A stretch of DNA of 46,986 nt from positions 1-46,986 of the IMG/VR virus record IMGVR_UViG_3300033148_001429. One strand, 5' to 3'. Below the pieces are notes generated by a model, which was given only the letters and a program-made list of their open reading frames with translations, made no database searches and was not told where the DNA came from. This stretch comes from a virus. Position numbers and translations under genes: made by a program. Below are positions 14,178-21,630 of the stretch, piece by piece; within the stretch, counting starts at the first letter, position 1, and each line of letters begins with the position of its first letter.

Positions 14178-14182
14178 GGATC

Positions 14183-14211
14183 TTGACTTTTACCGTAAGA
14201 TCGGTTATACT
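14183..14211 (+). promoter_or_regulatory. Rightward early promoter
   Basis: TTGACT (14183-14188), 17 bases, TATACT (14206-14211). It is back to back with the leftward promoter: the two -35 boxes are only 5 bases apart, forming an imperfect palindrome gtcaaggatcttgac that could bind a regulator of both directions. Same TTGACTTTT...TATACT pattern as 46090 and 46300. Confidence 0.85.
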
Positions 14212-14215
14212 TGTG

Positions 14216-14323
14216 ATGTTTAGATGGCTGTTACGTGGAAAATTGCAGACACACAGGATATGGGGCGTTGGAAGTAAGATGGACAGTAGGGCTGTCAGCG
14301 CCTATCTGGGGAGAGATAAATGA
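14216..14323 (+). CDS. Possible 35-residue leader protein
   Basis: ATG 14216 starts five bases after the -10 box and the frame ends overlapping the next gene's ATG. Product MFRWLLRGKLQTHRIWGVGS then KMDSRAVSAYLGRDK is basic. The predicted transcript may begin at or just past this ATG, so its translation is doubtful. Confidence 0.3.
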   Translation: MFRWLLRGKLQTHRIWGVGSKMDSRAVSAYLGRDK

Positions 14324-14499
14324 AGGATAATATAATCACCATTAAAAAAAGCCACGCAAAAGTAATGCGATGCCCCGTGTGTTCTAATCAAAAACATACA
14401 CAGGATAAGATTCATGGCAGAGGAAAACGAGTATTTAATCTTAGAGAAAATGATAACAAATCCGGATGGCGATGTAGCGTTTGCGGGAAAGAGATATGA
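14320..14499 (+). CDS. Small zinc-ribbon protein, 59 residues
   Basis: ATG 14320 behind GGGGAGAG. Two CxxC knuckles, MRCPVCSNQ near residue 17 and WRCSVCGKEI at the very end, frame a basic stretch (HGRGKRVFNLRENDNKSG). The layout is a rubredoxin-like zinc ribbon for nucleic-acid binding. It overlaps the nuclease start by four bases and heads the rightward early operon. Confidence 0.7.
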   Translation: MKDNIITIKKSHAKVMRCPVCSNQKHTQDKIHGRGKRVFNLRENDNKSGWRCSVCGKEI

Positions 14500-15536
14500 G
14501 AATAACATCATCCGAAATTAGACAGTGGTTAACATGCCGCAAGAAATGGTGGTTCCGTTATAATCAACTACTTGTTCCTATAAAGAAACAAGATGCCCTT
14601 ACTTTTGGCTCCCTTGTTCATAAAGCCCTTGAGGCTGCTTATACCGACAAAGATTGGTTGAAGGCTATTGACTTATTTGAGGGGTATCAAGATCCAGAGT
14701 TCGAAGCAGAGGAAGCATATCGCAAAGCAATGGCAGAGGCAATGGTTGAAGGATATTTAAATCAGGGATATTTAGAAAAACTTGGCCATGTTGTAGTCGC
14801 TTGCGAATATGAATTTAGCGTTCCGCTTATTACTCCTTGCGGAAGAAAGTGGCCCCGGTATATGTTTTCTGGTAAAATTGATCTGATCACAGAAGATGAG
14901 TATGACAACATATATCTGTGGGATTTCAAGACAGGGTCTAAAGGATTAGATTCTGAGTGGGCGCAGCTAGACTTACAGATGGAAAATTATTTATGGGCAA
15001 TGTCTCAAGAACTTGACTTTCCTGCCCTGCATATTGTATACTCTCAGCTAAGGAAACCGACGATTAAGCCAAATGACGTTCCAATGCGGGATGAACTTGG
15101 CAGAAAGATCATCCTTGATACGTTGCATGAAAGAGTATGGATCAAAGATCAAGAAAAACCACGCCAAGTAGCGAGAAAAGAAATGGGAGAGGTTCTTCTG
15201 ACAAGGCCAATGACATCAGAAGAATTCTACAAGAAGATATCTGATGATATTGCAAAACGACCTGACTTTTATTATGAGAATGTGATTATAGTAAAAACGC
15301 AAAATGATTTAGACAAAGTCCAATCTAGGTTGTGGGAGATGGCTCACGACATAGGACATAGAGACATTGTGCGCAATCCCAATAGCTGTCAAATCTATGG
15401 ATGTGCTTACAGGGAACTATGTGTGAATGATAATACATTAAGTCGGAGGGCTAACTATGAGATAAGAGAAGCCCATGAAGAATTATTAGAGAAGGAGGGG
15501 GATTTTGACGAAGAAAGCACCTTGTTTGCCAACTGA
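14496..15536 (+). CDS. Cas4/RecB-like PD-(D/E)XK nuclease with Fe-S cysteines
   Basis: Start ATG 14496 overlaps the previous stop, with GGGAAAGAG upstream. The 346-residue protein has the RecB-type nuclease core: GSLVHKALEAAY helix near 39-50, GKIDLI (D129), LWDFKTG (D143, K145) and QMENYLW (Q161, Y165). One N-terminal cysteine (C14, in LTCRKKWWF) and three C-terminal ones (C298, C303, C309, in SCQIYGCAYRELC) match the four-cysteine iron-sulfur pattern of Cas4 and AddB. Such enzymes resect DNA ends. With the adjacent Sak4-like ATPase and SSB-like protein it forms a phage recombination module. Confidence 0.87.
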   Translation: MRITSSEIRQWLTCRKKWWFRYNQLLVPIKKQDALTFGSLVHKALEAAYTDKDWLKAIDLFEGYQDPEFEAEEAYRKAMAEAMVEGYLNQGYLEKLGHVVVACEYEFSVPLITPCGRKWPRYMFSGKIDLITEDEYDNIYLWDFKTGSKGLDSEWAQLDLQMENYLWAMSQELDFPALHIVYSQLRKPTIKPNDVPMRDELGRKIILDTLHERVWIKDQEKPRQVARKEMGEVLLTRPMTSEEFYKKISDDIAKRPDFYYENVIIVKTQNDLDKVQSRLWEMAHDIGHRDIVRNPNSCQIYGCAYRELCVNDNTLSRRANYEIREAHEELLEKEGDFDEESTLFAN

Positions 15537-16245
15537 AATGCATGTGCCAGAAACAGGATTTCCAGAGAATGCTTCGTGGTTAATTTTTGGCGCACCCAAA
15601 ATTGGCAAAACAGACTTTGCCAGTCAATGGCCAAACACTCTTATCATTGAGCTGGAGCCGAATGGAGCAAGATATGTTGAGGGGGCGTATGTTGTTGGGC
15701 CAGAAGATTCTGATTTTCCCATTAAGAGCATTAATGACCTCCGGAAATTAGCCGCATTACTTACAAAAGAATACAATAGTGGCAAGAGACCATTTGACAC
15801 CATTGCGATTGATGTAATCGATGTAGTTAATGAGTTTGCAGAAGCAGACACTAAGGCAGATTTAAACATAAGCGAAATGGGGCAAGCACCATTCGGTCAG
15901 GATTGGGGGACTTCTAGAACTACTGTACTATCTGTTATCAAAGGATTCTCGACATTGCCGGTATCGCTACTAATTCTTGCTCATTCCAAGTGGGCAATTG
16001 TAGACGATATTGTAGTCGGACATACAATTGATCTGCCAGGAAAGTTGGGCAGATTCGCCCAGGCAGCAGTAGAGAACATTATTTATATTGCGCAGAAAGA
16101 AGACGGAGAGCGAGAAATGATCTTCAAACCAGTTCCATCGGTTGAGGCTGGATCTCGTAATCCATTGTTAGCAAAAATTGGTAGTTGCAGTTACGGATAT
16201 GCCGAGCTGGCGAAACTATTTGAAAAAACACAAGAGGAGGAATAA
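15505..16245 (+). CDS. Sak4-like recombination ATPase (AAA_24/RecA-like)
   Basis: TTG 15505 is chosen because GGAGGGGG sits at the right distance; the alternative ATG (15538) lacks one. Walker A FGAPKIGKTD spans residues about 28-37, and FDTIAIDVIDVVNEFAE is the Walker B strand. RecA-like phage ATPases of the Sak4 group load onto single strands and promote annealing or strand exchange. At 246 residues it is of usual length. It overlaps the nuclease gene by 32 bases and is followed at once by an SSB-like gene, the usual Sak4 arrangement. Confidence 0.85.
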   Translation: MTKKAPCLPTEMHVPETGFPENASWLIFGAPKIGKTDFASQWPNTLIIELEPNGARYVEGAYVVGPEDSDFPIKSINDLRKLAALLTKEYNSGKRPFDTIAIDVIDVVNEFAEADTKADLNISEMGQAPFGQDWGTSRTTVLSVIKGFSTLPVSLLILAHSKWAIVDDIVVGHTIDLPGKLGRFAQAAVENIIYIAQKEDGEREMIFKPVPSVEAGSRNPLLAKIGSCSYGYAELAKLFEKTQEEE

Positions 16246-16246
16246 G

Positions 16247-16657
16247 ATGGCTAAAGTGGGGGATTTGTTGTCTAATTGTATAGAGGCCGGTGTATACGAG
16301 TTGAATCTAGTGAGTCTTGACAGAAATACACCGAGTAAGGCCGGGGATGATATGCTTACTATCGTCTGGGAAGAGGGTTCAACGGGTGTCCAAATCTATG
16401 ATCGCATGGTAGTAACAGAGAAGGTATTCTTCAAATTTGCGCAAGTGTATGTCGCTCTCGGAGGAGACCCGGATGATGATGCTGGATCAATTGAAGACTT
16501 TGCCAATGTATGCTATGATATGCTATTAGACAAGGGAGCTATTCTAGCTAAAGTCGGTGTTAGAAAATGGGAGGGTGTTAATCGTAATGAAATTACACAA
16601 TATCTGACAGAAGAAGCCGCCGAAACAGCAAGATTGAATGAGGAGAGCCCGTTCTAA
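16247..16657 (+). CDS. SSB-like single-strand DNA-binding protein (DUF669-type)
   Basis: ATG 16247 with GAGGAGG upstream; a longer in-frame start overlaps the ATPase and is rejected. Of 136 residues, the first 105 suggest a beta-barrel (AGVYELNLVSLDRNTPSKAG ... VGVRKWEGVNRNEITQYL) and the last ones end EESPF, like the acidic DDDIPF tip by which bacterial SSB recruits partners. Position after the Sak4-like ATPase supports the role. I do not see a fully convincing OB-fold signature, so the call rests on tail plus context. Confidence 0.65.
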   Translation: MAKVGDLLSNCIEAGVYELNLVSLDRNTPSKAGDDMLTIVWEEGSTGVQIYDRMVVTEKVFFKFAQVYVALGGDPDDDAGSIEDFANVCYDMLLDKGAILAKVGVRKWEGVNRNEITQYLTEEAAETARLNEESPF

Positions 16658-16730
16658 AAGATGCCCTTAGCGATTGAGCATCATTGTTCTTTGACAAATC
16701 GAGCCAAATGTAATACTACAACACTCTGTT

Positions 16731-16797
16731 GGAGGCAACGGGAGTCGAACCCGTGAACGTAAGTTTATAGGACCTGGCCCGCAAACCTGCTGCCTCC
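16731..16797 (-). tRNA. tRNA-like element with reduced D-arm (anticodon perhaps UAU)
   Basis: On the minus strand a perfect 7-bp acceptor stem (GGAGGCA / TGCCTCC) and a perfect T-arm (ACGGG TTCGACT CCCGT) are clear. Between them only 36 bases remain, where about 40 are normal: no proper D-stem forms (at most two pairs), and the best anticodon loop is CCTATAA on a four-pair stem, giving UAU (Ile) with C33 in place of the universal U33. No CCA is encoded. It is either a degenerate tRNA gene or a tRNA-shaped element of another role. Confidence 0.45.
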
Positions 16798-16806
16798 CTC
16801 ATCTAC

Positions 16807-16871
16807 GAGAGCGGAAGGAATCGAACGTTCGTCGCGTAGGGTGGAAACCATACGCCGTCCGCACCGCTCTC
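16807..16871 (-). tRNA. Second tRNA-like element with reduced D-arm
   Basis: A 7-bp acceptor stem (GAGAGCG / CGCTCTC) and a T-arm with TTCGATT loop (one C-C mismatch in the stem) are visible. The middle holds a long stem GCGTATGG / CCCTACGC with a 6-base loop TTTCCA, compatible with anticodon UCC (Gly) only if misfolded. Total 65 nt, no D-stem, no CCA. Nine bases separate it from the next element, suggesting one transcript. Confidence 0.4.
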
Positions 16872-16876
16872 GCTCT

Positions 16877-16925
16877 GGGGACTGACTACTAGCTACTATG
16901 CATGGGTCAGTCCCCTACTCTTCTA
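16877..16925 (+). terminator. Strong hairpin upstream of the tRNA-like pair (minus) / after SSB (plus)
   Basis: A 10-bp perfect stem GGGGACTGAC / GTCAGTCCCC with a 29-base loop, followed on the plus strand by tactcttctat. It may end plus-strand transcription from the recombination genes or insulate the tRNA-like elements. Apart from these elements, 16658-17058 has no gene. Confidence 0.5.
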
Positions 16926-17058
16926 TATCTTGGCTGGCCCTCCATTCGACCAGACTCCAAACGCTCTTCTTGCCGTGTTTGTCTGAGAAGAATATCCGGC
17001 AATGATTGCCCCCCAAGTATCCCCCCAAGTATCCCCAGCTATGGAAGGACAAAGTTAC

Positions 17059-17232
17059 ATGAGTAAGTTAACGTTGGAAATTAATGATCCATACGGTGCC
17101 CCACGTCGCTATACAATTGAGATAGGAAATTGGGATGTTACAGCAGAGCAGCTAATAGAAGAAATGCTAAAGCCTCTTCTATTTGTTGCTGGATACGCAC
17201 CAGAAACAGTAAAAGAGATATTCAATGATTAA
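17059..17232 (+). CDS. Hypothetical protein, 57 residues
   Basis: ATG 17059 is chosen because AAGGA lies 8-9 bases upstream; longer in-frame starts overlap a proline-rich stretch and look unnatural. Product MSKLTLEINDPYGAPRRYTI then EIGNWDVTAEQLIEEMLKPL, a short beta-then-helix protein. It overlaps the co-chaperonin start by eight bases. No family recognised. Confidence 0.55.
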   Translation: MSKLTLEINDPYGAPRRYTIEIGNWDVTAEQLIEEMLKPLLFVAGYAPETVKEIFND

Positions 17233-17500
17233 ACTTCGCGGTGCTAGATTCTTAGTGTTGAAAGATGAAGAACAAGATAGAGTTTATGGTGGCGGGATCA
17301 TTGTTCGCAAAGGCGTAGTCTATGATCGTCTTATTCCGGCTACTGTCATTGGAGTTGGCCCATTATGCACTAGATATAATGTAAGAGTTAAGGACCGTAT
17401 TCTTGTTGGGGCATACGTTGGCACACAGATTATGATAGACGATGTTGAGCATTGGATAATTAGAGAGCATGATGCTGTAGCGAAAATTTTGGAGGAGTGA
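17225..17500 (+). CDS. GroES-like co-chaperonin (phage Cpn10)
   Basis: The 91 residues follow the Cpn10 plan: an N-terminal strand RGARFLVLKDEE, a glycine loop YGGGIIVRKG where the mobile loop sits, ATVIGVGPL matching the GroES VLAVG strand, VKDRILVGAYVG matching VGDIVIF, and a C-terminal REHDAVAKILEE matching the ESDILAIVE end. Phage versions (T4 gp31, RB49 CocO) replace host GroES to fold capsid proteins. The mobile loop looks short. It lies in the early operon and may serve the large structural set encoded later. Confidence 0.8.
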   Translation: MIKLRGARFLVLKDEEQDRVYGGGIIVRKGVVYDRLIPATVIGVGPLCTRYNVRVKDRILVGAYVGTQIMIDDVEHWIIREHDAVAKILEE

Positions 17501-17644
17501 GTGGCAACAAAAGAAGAAATGATGGCCGCATTTGAAGTTGTCTTTGGGACTAAATTAGCCCCTAGGATGTACTCAGCGTGGCTTAAAAATAAGCAGTCAA
17601 ATAGAATGGAATTGAATGGGGAAGATGGCGGCGAAGAAAAATAA
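17501..17644 (+). CDS. Hypothetical small protein, 47 residues
   Basis: GTG 17501 directly after the co-chaperonin's stop, with GGAGGAG upstream. Product MATKEEMMAAFEVVFGTKLA then PRMYSAWLKNKQSNRMELNG and an acidic end. It overlaps the next gene. No family recognised. Confidence 0.5.
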   Translation: MATKEEMMAAFEVVFGTKLAPRMYSAWLKNKQSNRMELNGEDGGEEK

Positions 17645-18017
17645 AAAACCCTGCGATACCCCTTCGGCGCAGAAGAAACATAAGAATTGGCGCAGATGCA
17701 AGTGGCAATTTGGCTCTATTTGTCTTGGGTATATTGATGAGAAAGCGCTAGAGAAAAATTACGCAATGTATCTTGATAGATCTCAGGTAACAGATGAAAT
17801 GTGCAAGGCAAGATTCTTACCAGTAGACGATGCTATAGTATCGGGCGAACAACATTACTGTAGGCGTCCAGCAGCTTTTGTAGAGATTCAAACAGCTAAG
17901 AAGATTAAACGGGTAAGAAAGGAAACCGGAGAGGTTATCAGTTATCACGAAAATCTGTTTGGTGAACGAATTGATGAGTTAGGGTTAGTAGCAAGGTCAG
18001 CAGATAAACAGCATTAG
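17616..18017 (+). CDS. Hypothetical cysteine-containing basic protein, 133 residues
   Basis: Starts at ATG 17616 or, equally well, ATG 17625. The sequence has five cysteines (PCDTP, WRRCKW, SICLGY, EMCKARF, HYCRRPA) in a lysine/arginine-rich background, suggesting zinc and nucleic-acid binding. It ends the rightward early operon, followed by a strong hairpin before the convergent late block. Confidence 0.55.
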   Translation: MGKMAAKKNKKPCDTPSAQKKHKNWRRCKWQFGSICLGYIDEKALEKNYAMYLDRSQVTDEMCKARFLPVDDAIVSGEQHYCRRPAAFVEIQTAKKIKRVRKETGEVISYHENLFGERIDELGLVARSADKQH

Positions 18018-18054
18018 AAGAAAACTAGAGACTATTATCTTCCACAATACAAAA

Positions 18055-18086
18055 CGCGGCGGGCCGCATTTAAGGGCCTCGCCGCG
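18055..18086 (+). terminator. Hairpin between convergent operons
   Basis: The arms CGCGGCGGGCC and GGGCCTCGCCGCG pair over 11 bp with one bulge and a loop of about 8 bases. No T-run follows on either strand. Its position between the ends of the rightward early operon and the leftward late block fits a bidirectional terminator. Confidence 0.55.
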
Positions 18087-18132
18087 TCCCGGAGGGGTTA
18101 CAGGCTTTCACCTGCAAGAGGATTTATATCTT

Positions 18133-18948
18133 CTAGTTACAGCCTCCACCATTATACACATTTACTGTGTTGGTAGAAACCGCCCAACATCCTAATTGAT
18201 TTTCAACGTGCATCTCGATTATTGCCACAGCAGTTTTCTCAGCTTCGGGATAATCATCCCATGGATCTACATCGGGGCATGTACCTCTGGGCGCGTAATT
18301 CGATGGTATCCATATCCCATCTATTGTGGGTACTGGATATTGATCTGGAAAGACCTTATACGCAGATCCAACATGCCAACTAATAAGAGATAGCGGATAT
18401 TCTTCAGATCCATCTCCAAAAACTACTAATTCGCTATCGTCAGGATATCTGATAGTAATTTTCCACGAGTAAATAAATACCTCTCCATATCGGGGCCATG
18501 CACCATAGTTTTCTGCTGTTCCGCCACCAGTACATCCATGCTGTTGCCTGCGTCCATCTACGATGGCAATGCCTCTCTTTTGAGTGTAGCTGCCTGAGAC
18601 AAACGGAGGATATACTTTAGGTGGATTATTCCTTACGGTGACTGTGAGAGTGGCAATCTTTGTTTTGTCTTTTATAAGAATTTTGGCAACGATTTGATAC
18701 TCTCCAACTTTTACGTAAAGATGATTGTTTGAGACTCCTGTTTCTCCATCTCCGTAATCGATGGATTGGATAATCCCATTCGATGCGAATGTAACCATTA
18801 ACCCACCATCAGATAGTGACGGAACGCCAGATTGCGGATTCGCATATAACTCAGCTGGAGCAGAAAATATGCATCCAGTAGTTGTGGATAGCATACCCCC
18901 GAACATAGTCAAAAGCAACACTATCCTTAAAACGCTTTTGATGCTCAT
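18133..18948 (-). CDS. Secreted lipoprotein with PKD-like domain
   Basis: The N-terminus is a lipoprotein signal: charged MSIKSVLR, hydrophobic core, and lipobox TTTGC with Cys26. Residues about 40-105 resemble a PKD/Ig-like fold (SIDYGDGETG ... VGEYQIVAKILIKD). The rest is rich in Gly, Pro, Tyr and cysteines. It would be anchored in the host envelope facing the periplasm or surface. Possible jobs are superinfection exclusion, spanin-like lysis or attachment; none is proven. It is the last gene of the late block, next to a holin-like gene. Confidence 0.75.
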   Translation of the reverse strand: MSIKSVLRIVLLLTMFGGMLSTTTGCIFSAPAELYANPQSGVPSLSDGGLMVTFASNGIIQSIDYGDGETGVSNNHLYVKVGEYQIVAKILIKDKTKIATLTVTVRNNPPKVYPPFVSGSYTQKRGIAIVDGRRQQHGCTGGGTAENYGAWPRYGEVFIYSWKITIRYPDDSELVVFGDGSEEYPLSLISWHVGSAYKVFPDQYPVPTIDGIWIPSNYAPRGTCPDVDPWDDYPEAEKTAVAIIEMHVENQLGCWAVSTNTVNVYNGGGCN

Positions 18949-18957
18949 ATTCTCCCC

Positions 18958-19161
18958 CTATGCCTTATTTTTTTTCAGGTCAAGCCATCCAAGTAAGAAT
19001 TTTTGGGCTACGTTGCCTAAAATGTATACAACACCAAGAATAAGGATAACCCAACTAGGGAATGACTCAATCATATTCTCGCCAGCTACGGCAGCAGTAA
19101 CTGTTCCGACAAGGGCTAGGAATTTCCTCGATAATAGTTTCTCTACAATAGTCTTTAACAT
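18958..19161 (-). CDS. Holin-like membrane protein, 67 residues
   Basis: ATG 19161 is chosen for GGAGGACTGGAT upstream. Two hydrophobic helices are visible, around residues 12-26 (FLALVGTVTAAVAG) and 34-54 (WVILILGVVYILGNVAQKFL), with a lysine-rich end (DLKKNKA). This matches a small two-helix holin. It lies between two exported proteins at the end of the late block, a plausible lysis cassette, although no endolysin is recognised nearby. Confidence 0.65.
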   Translation of the reverse strand: MLKTIVEKLLSRKFLALVGTVTAAVAGENMIESFPSWVILILGVVYILGNVAQKFLLGWLDLKKNKA

Positions 19162-19178
19162 ATCCAGTCCTCCTGATT

Positions 19179-19211
19179 CCTCCCCCGACCGAAGTCGGGA
19201 GAGGATTTTTT
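19179..19211 (+). terminator. Terminator-like hairpin with T6 (plus) and UUCG loop (minus RNA)
   Basis: Arms CCTCCCCCGAC and GTCGGGAGAGG pair with one mismatch around CGAA, followed on the plus strand by ATTTTTT, a classical intrinsic terminator shape. In the minus-strand message the same element has the extra-stable C(UUCG)G tetraloop and lies between the genes ending at 19217 and starting at 19161, where it may stabilise RNA ends. Confidence 0.6.
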
Positions 19212-19216
19212 GCAAT

Positions 19217-19693
19217 TTAGAGACTTTCAACTGTCTTTATGAACCAGGGCATTTCTATGTAGAAGCCAACGCCCCATGTTAGAGTTACAGTGAAGGAATC
19301 GTCTAGCAGCAAGCCAAGATTTCCATTCAGCCTAACATCCCAATTTGTCTCGAATAATGGGCCAAGATCTACAGACCCATCAATGCCAAGATCAATGCCG
19401 TCGAGTTGCCATGCAACAGGCCACGGACCAATCGGCTCGAATAAGAAATCAACACCTGCCTCAACTTCAATTGCATCCTTATCAATTGTGGTGGAAAATC
19501 CGACCACGATAGATGGAGTCTGAGTATCAACATCGCTAAATGTTGCTTTAACAGAAAAGACATCGAAGTTTGCGCCCGTGTAAATATCAAGGAAGCCAGC
19601 TTCGCTATAGTTAACACCAAAAAACGGGCCAGCAAATACAGCCGCGCTAAACATCAGCACCACTGCCATCATAAAACCGAGTACTTTCTTCAT
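19217..19693 (-). CDS. Exported beta-rich protein, 158 residues
   Basis: ATG 19693 with AAAAGGAG upstream begins a clear signal peptide, MKKVLGFMMAVVLMFSAAVF, with cleavage after AFA (about residue 21). The mature part alternates short strands of small and aromatic residues (GVNYSEAGFLDIYTGANFDV; FTVTLTWGVGFYIEMPWFIK), like a small outer-membrane beta-barrel. A dedicated promoter with an inverted repeat sits upstream (19752-19791). Envelope-directed phage proteins can block receptors or aid lysis; no family is recognised. Confidence 0.65.
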   Translation of the reverse strand: MKKVLGFMMAVVLMFSAAVFAGPFFGVNYSEAGFLDIYTGANFDVFSVKATFSDVDTQTPSIVVGFSTTIDKDAIEVEAGVDFLFEPIGPWPVAWQLDGIDLGIDGSVDLGPLFETNWDVRLNGNLGLLLDDSFTVTLTWGVGFYIEMPWFIKTVESL

Positions 19694-19751
19694 TTGTTTT
19701 CTCCTTTTGTTGCCCTTTGTATAGGGCATTACGCTGACTTGAGCCAGCTAA

Positions 19752-19791
19752 TCTGATCTACAATTATACACTATTTTGTAGATCAGATCAA
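19752..19791 (-). promoter_or_regulatory. Promoter embedded in a 12-bp inverted repeat (operator-like)
   Basis: On the minus strand: TTGATC (19786-19791), 17 bases, perfect TATAAT (19763-19768), reading into the exported protein gene. The spacer and -10 are flanked by a perfect 12-bp inverted repeat (TCTGATCTACAA at 19752-19763, TTGTAGATCAGA at 19776-19787). The arrangement resembles an operator over a promoter, or an RNA hairpin. The remaining gap, 19792-19914, shows nothing else convincing. Confidence 0.65.
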
Positions 19792-19914
19792 GAAATTCTA
19801 TTCAATGATTATGCGGCGACGGAGGAAATGTTGCAAGACGCAAGCGTGATACCTATGCTATACCCCTAAGATTCCCTCAAATTCTCTTGCGTGTGGCCTG
19901 GTGCCGCATACCAC

Positions 19915-20244
19915 CTATTCCAATCCAAGAGCCCTCTCAATTAGTTGAATCCTCTCAAGCAATCCAGGCATCGTTTCATTCGTCGCTGGACCACGGGCTT
20001 TCAATGCAGCCATGGCAGTAGACGGCAACTTCTCTTTCTCTTCTGGCGTGTACTGCTTGAGATCAGATAATTTGCCGCACAGTTCGTCATCGGCATAAAG
20101 ATATTTCGTAACCTGTTCCGGCACTTCGACATATTCAAGAATCTCCATCTTGTGATTCGACGGACGAAACGCCCCGCGCCCGATCAGATGCAGATCTCCT
20201 GCCTTGTGGCCACTGTAATCCTTGCTATAAACCAATACCCACAT
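19915..20244 (-). CDS. Hypothetical protein after the fibre, 109 residues
   Basis: ATG 20244 with AGGAGG upstream. It starts with a strand-rich part (MWVLVYSKDYSGHKAGDLHL ... EILEYVEVPEQVTKYLYADD) and ends in a helical tail. Directly follows the beta-helix protein, so it may be a fibre-associated or chaperone protein. No family recognised. Confidence 0.55.
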   Translation of the reverse strand: MWVLVYSKDYSGHKAGDLHLIGRGAFRPSNHKMEILEYVEVPEQVTKYLYADDELCGKLSDLKQYTPEEKEKLPSTAMAALKARGPATNETMPGLLERIQLIERALGLE

Positions 20245-20252
20245 AGTGCCTC

Positions 20253-21629
20253 CTATGCCTCGATGAAGCTCGCATCACTTGCCGCTGCAGGATCAGCATT
20301 AGTTGTGCAATTTACGAACGTCTGCCCCAAACCGTTGCCGACAACCGAGTTGTTGTGTGCGTAGATCCCTTTGTTCCAATCGACGAAGGTTATATTGCCG
20401 GCAGAGGTGTAAATTGCTGCACTATAATTCGCCTCAAGCCCGGTATCTGTGCCAGCGTTTCCTGCGATGACGCACATCGCGTTTTCGCCAGAGCTAGCCA
20501 ATTCTAACGCTGCTTGGTATTGTCCCAGGATACCAATGCCATCTGCACGTACCCATGTGCCTCTGATATTCATGCTTCCGCCACTTTGGAATATGCCATT
20601 GTCTGTAGTGCTTCCGTCGATCAAACCAGCAGTCACCCTCCAATTGAATCCGTAATAGTTGAGAATCTGCCATCCAGTCGCACCAGTGATGTACAAGCCA
20701 GTGAGTTTTACATTATCGATTCGAGATGCTGTAAAACAACCACTTACAGCCGCATTCCCATCGATCTTAGTCGCTGATAATACATAAACGCTTGTTGCGT
20801 CTGGATTTGTGGTCCAATTCACGCTTACGGTCAATTTTGTTGCTGTCGTATCTGAGATCGTGCGAACTTGCCCCGCACCTGTCCCTTTAATGATGGCAAC
20901 CCATCCGCCGTTCCATTCATCTACATCCCAGGATTTAGAAGTATCATCTAGTTCGTTATTCCCACCGCCGGCGTCAGCCGTCCCACGATCATAGAGAAGG
21001 TTGTCTGAAGTGTCTTTAGCGGTGAAGGTAAGCGATCCAAAGATCGCCAATCCCGCTAGATCAATCGCGCTAGTCAAAGTAAATGTTCCCGCACCAATAG
21101 CAATCGCACAGTCATGAGCGATATAAGGATAACATTTAAGATAGTGGGCAACGGCTTTGTTCACTGTAAGATAAGGATTACCGCTTGATCCATCGCCGGT
21201 CGAGTCATTTCCACCTGTATCGACGTAGATCGTAATGGCCTCAGACGTTTTCATGGGAACGCCAGCAGAACCGAGGTTAGAAAACTTGACAGACTTCTTG
21301 TTGTTTGAGTCCTCTGAATCTTCGATCAGGAATTCATCAGCGCCAACAGGAGATGTCTTCTCGGTTATCGCAACGATCTCTCCAGCAGTGTCATCATGAA
21401 TAGCGGTTGTATCAGAGCCAGCGCCAGCGGCTGACCAGTCAACCCATGATCCATCATAGTAACCTTGGATAGTAGATGTTGTTTTATTATAAATTAATGT
21501 TCCATCAATTGCTGGTAATGCGTCTCTCTGAGTAGTAGTTACGGAACCCAAACGTAAATAAGAATTATTGCCGCCTTTAATGGTGATGTAGTCTACATTC
21601 CAGAGACCCATCGGGTGTTCCATGAACAT
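20253..21629 (-). CDS. Tail fibre / beta-helix protein, 458 residues
   Basis: ATG 21629 with AAGGAT upstream. The N-terminal 80 residues (LGSVTTTQRDALPAIDGTLI, then YNKTTSTIQGYYDGSWVDW) are of the kind found at the base of phage fibres. From about residue 130, VDTGGNDSTGDGSSGNPYLT leads into a right-handed parallel beta-helix of the DUF1565/pectate-lyase type with short Gly/Asn-rich coils. Such proteins bind or cut surface sugars. The position after the tail tip supports an adhesion role. Confidence 0.75.
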   Translation of the reverse strand: MFMEHPMGLWNVDYITIKGGNNSYLRLGSVTTTQRDALPAIDGTLIYNKTTSTIQGYYDGSWVDWSAAGAGSDTTAIHDDTAGEIVAITEKTSPVGADEFLIEDSEDSNNKKSVKFSNLGSAGVPMKTSEAITIYVDTGGNDSTGDGSSGNPYLTVNKAVAHYLKCYPYIAHDCAIAIGAGTFTLTSAIDLAGLAIFGSLTFTAKDTSDNLLYDRGTADAGGGNNELDDTSKSWDVDEWNGGWVAIIKGTGAGQVRTISDTTATKLTVSVNWTTNPDATSVYVLSATKIDGNAAVSGCFTASRIDNVKLTGLYITGATGWQILNYYGFNWRVTAGLIDGSTTDNGIFQSGGSMNIRGTWVRADGIGILGQYQAALELASSGENAMCVIAGNAGTDTGLEANYSAAIYTSAGNITFVDWNKGIYAHNNSVVGNGLGQTFVNCTTNADPAAASDASFIEA

Positions 21630-21630
21630 A

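Noticed and set aside
18761-19282. 173-codon plus-strand frame opposite the lipoprotein and holin-like genes
   Set aside because: Antisense to genes with signal peptide and transmembrane helices; no ribosome binding site.
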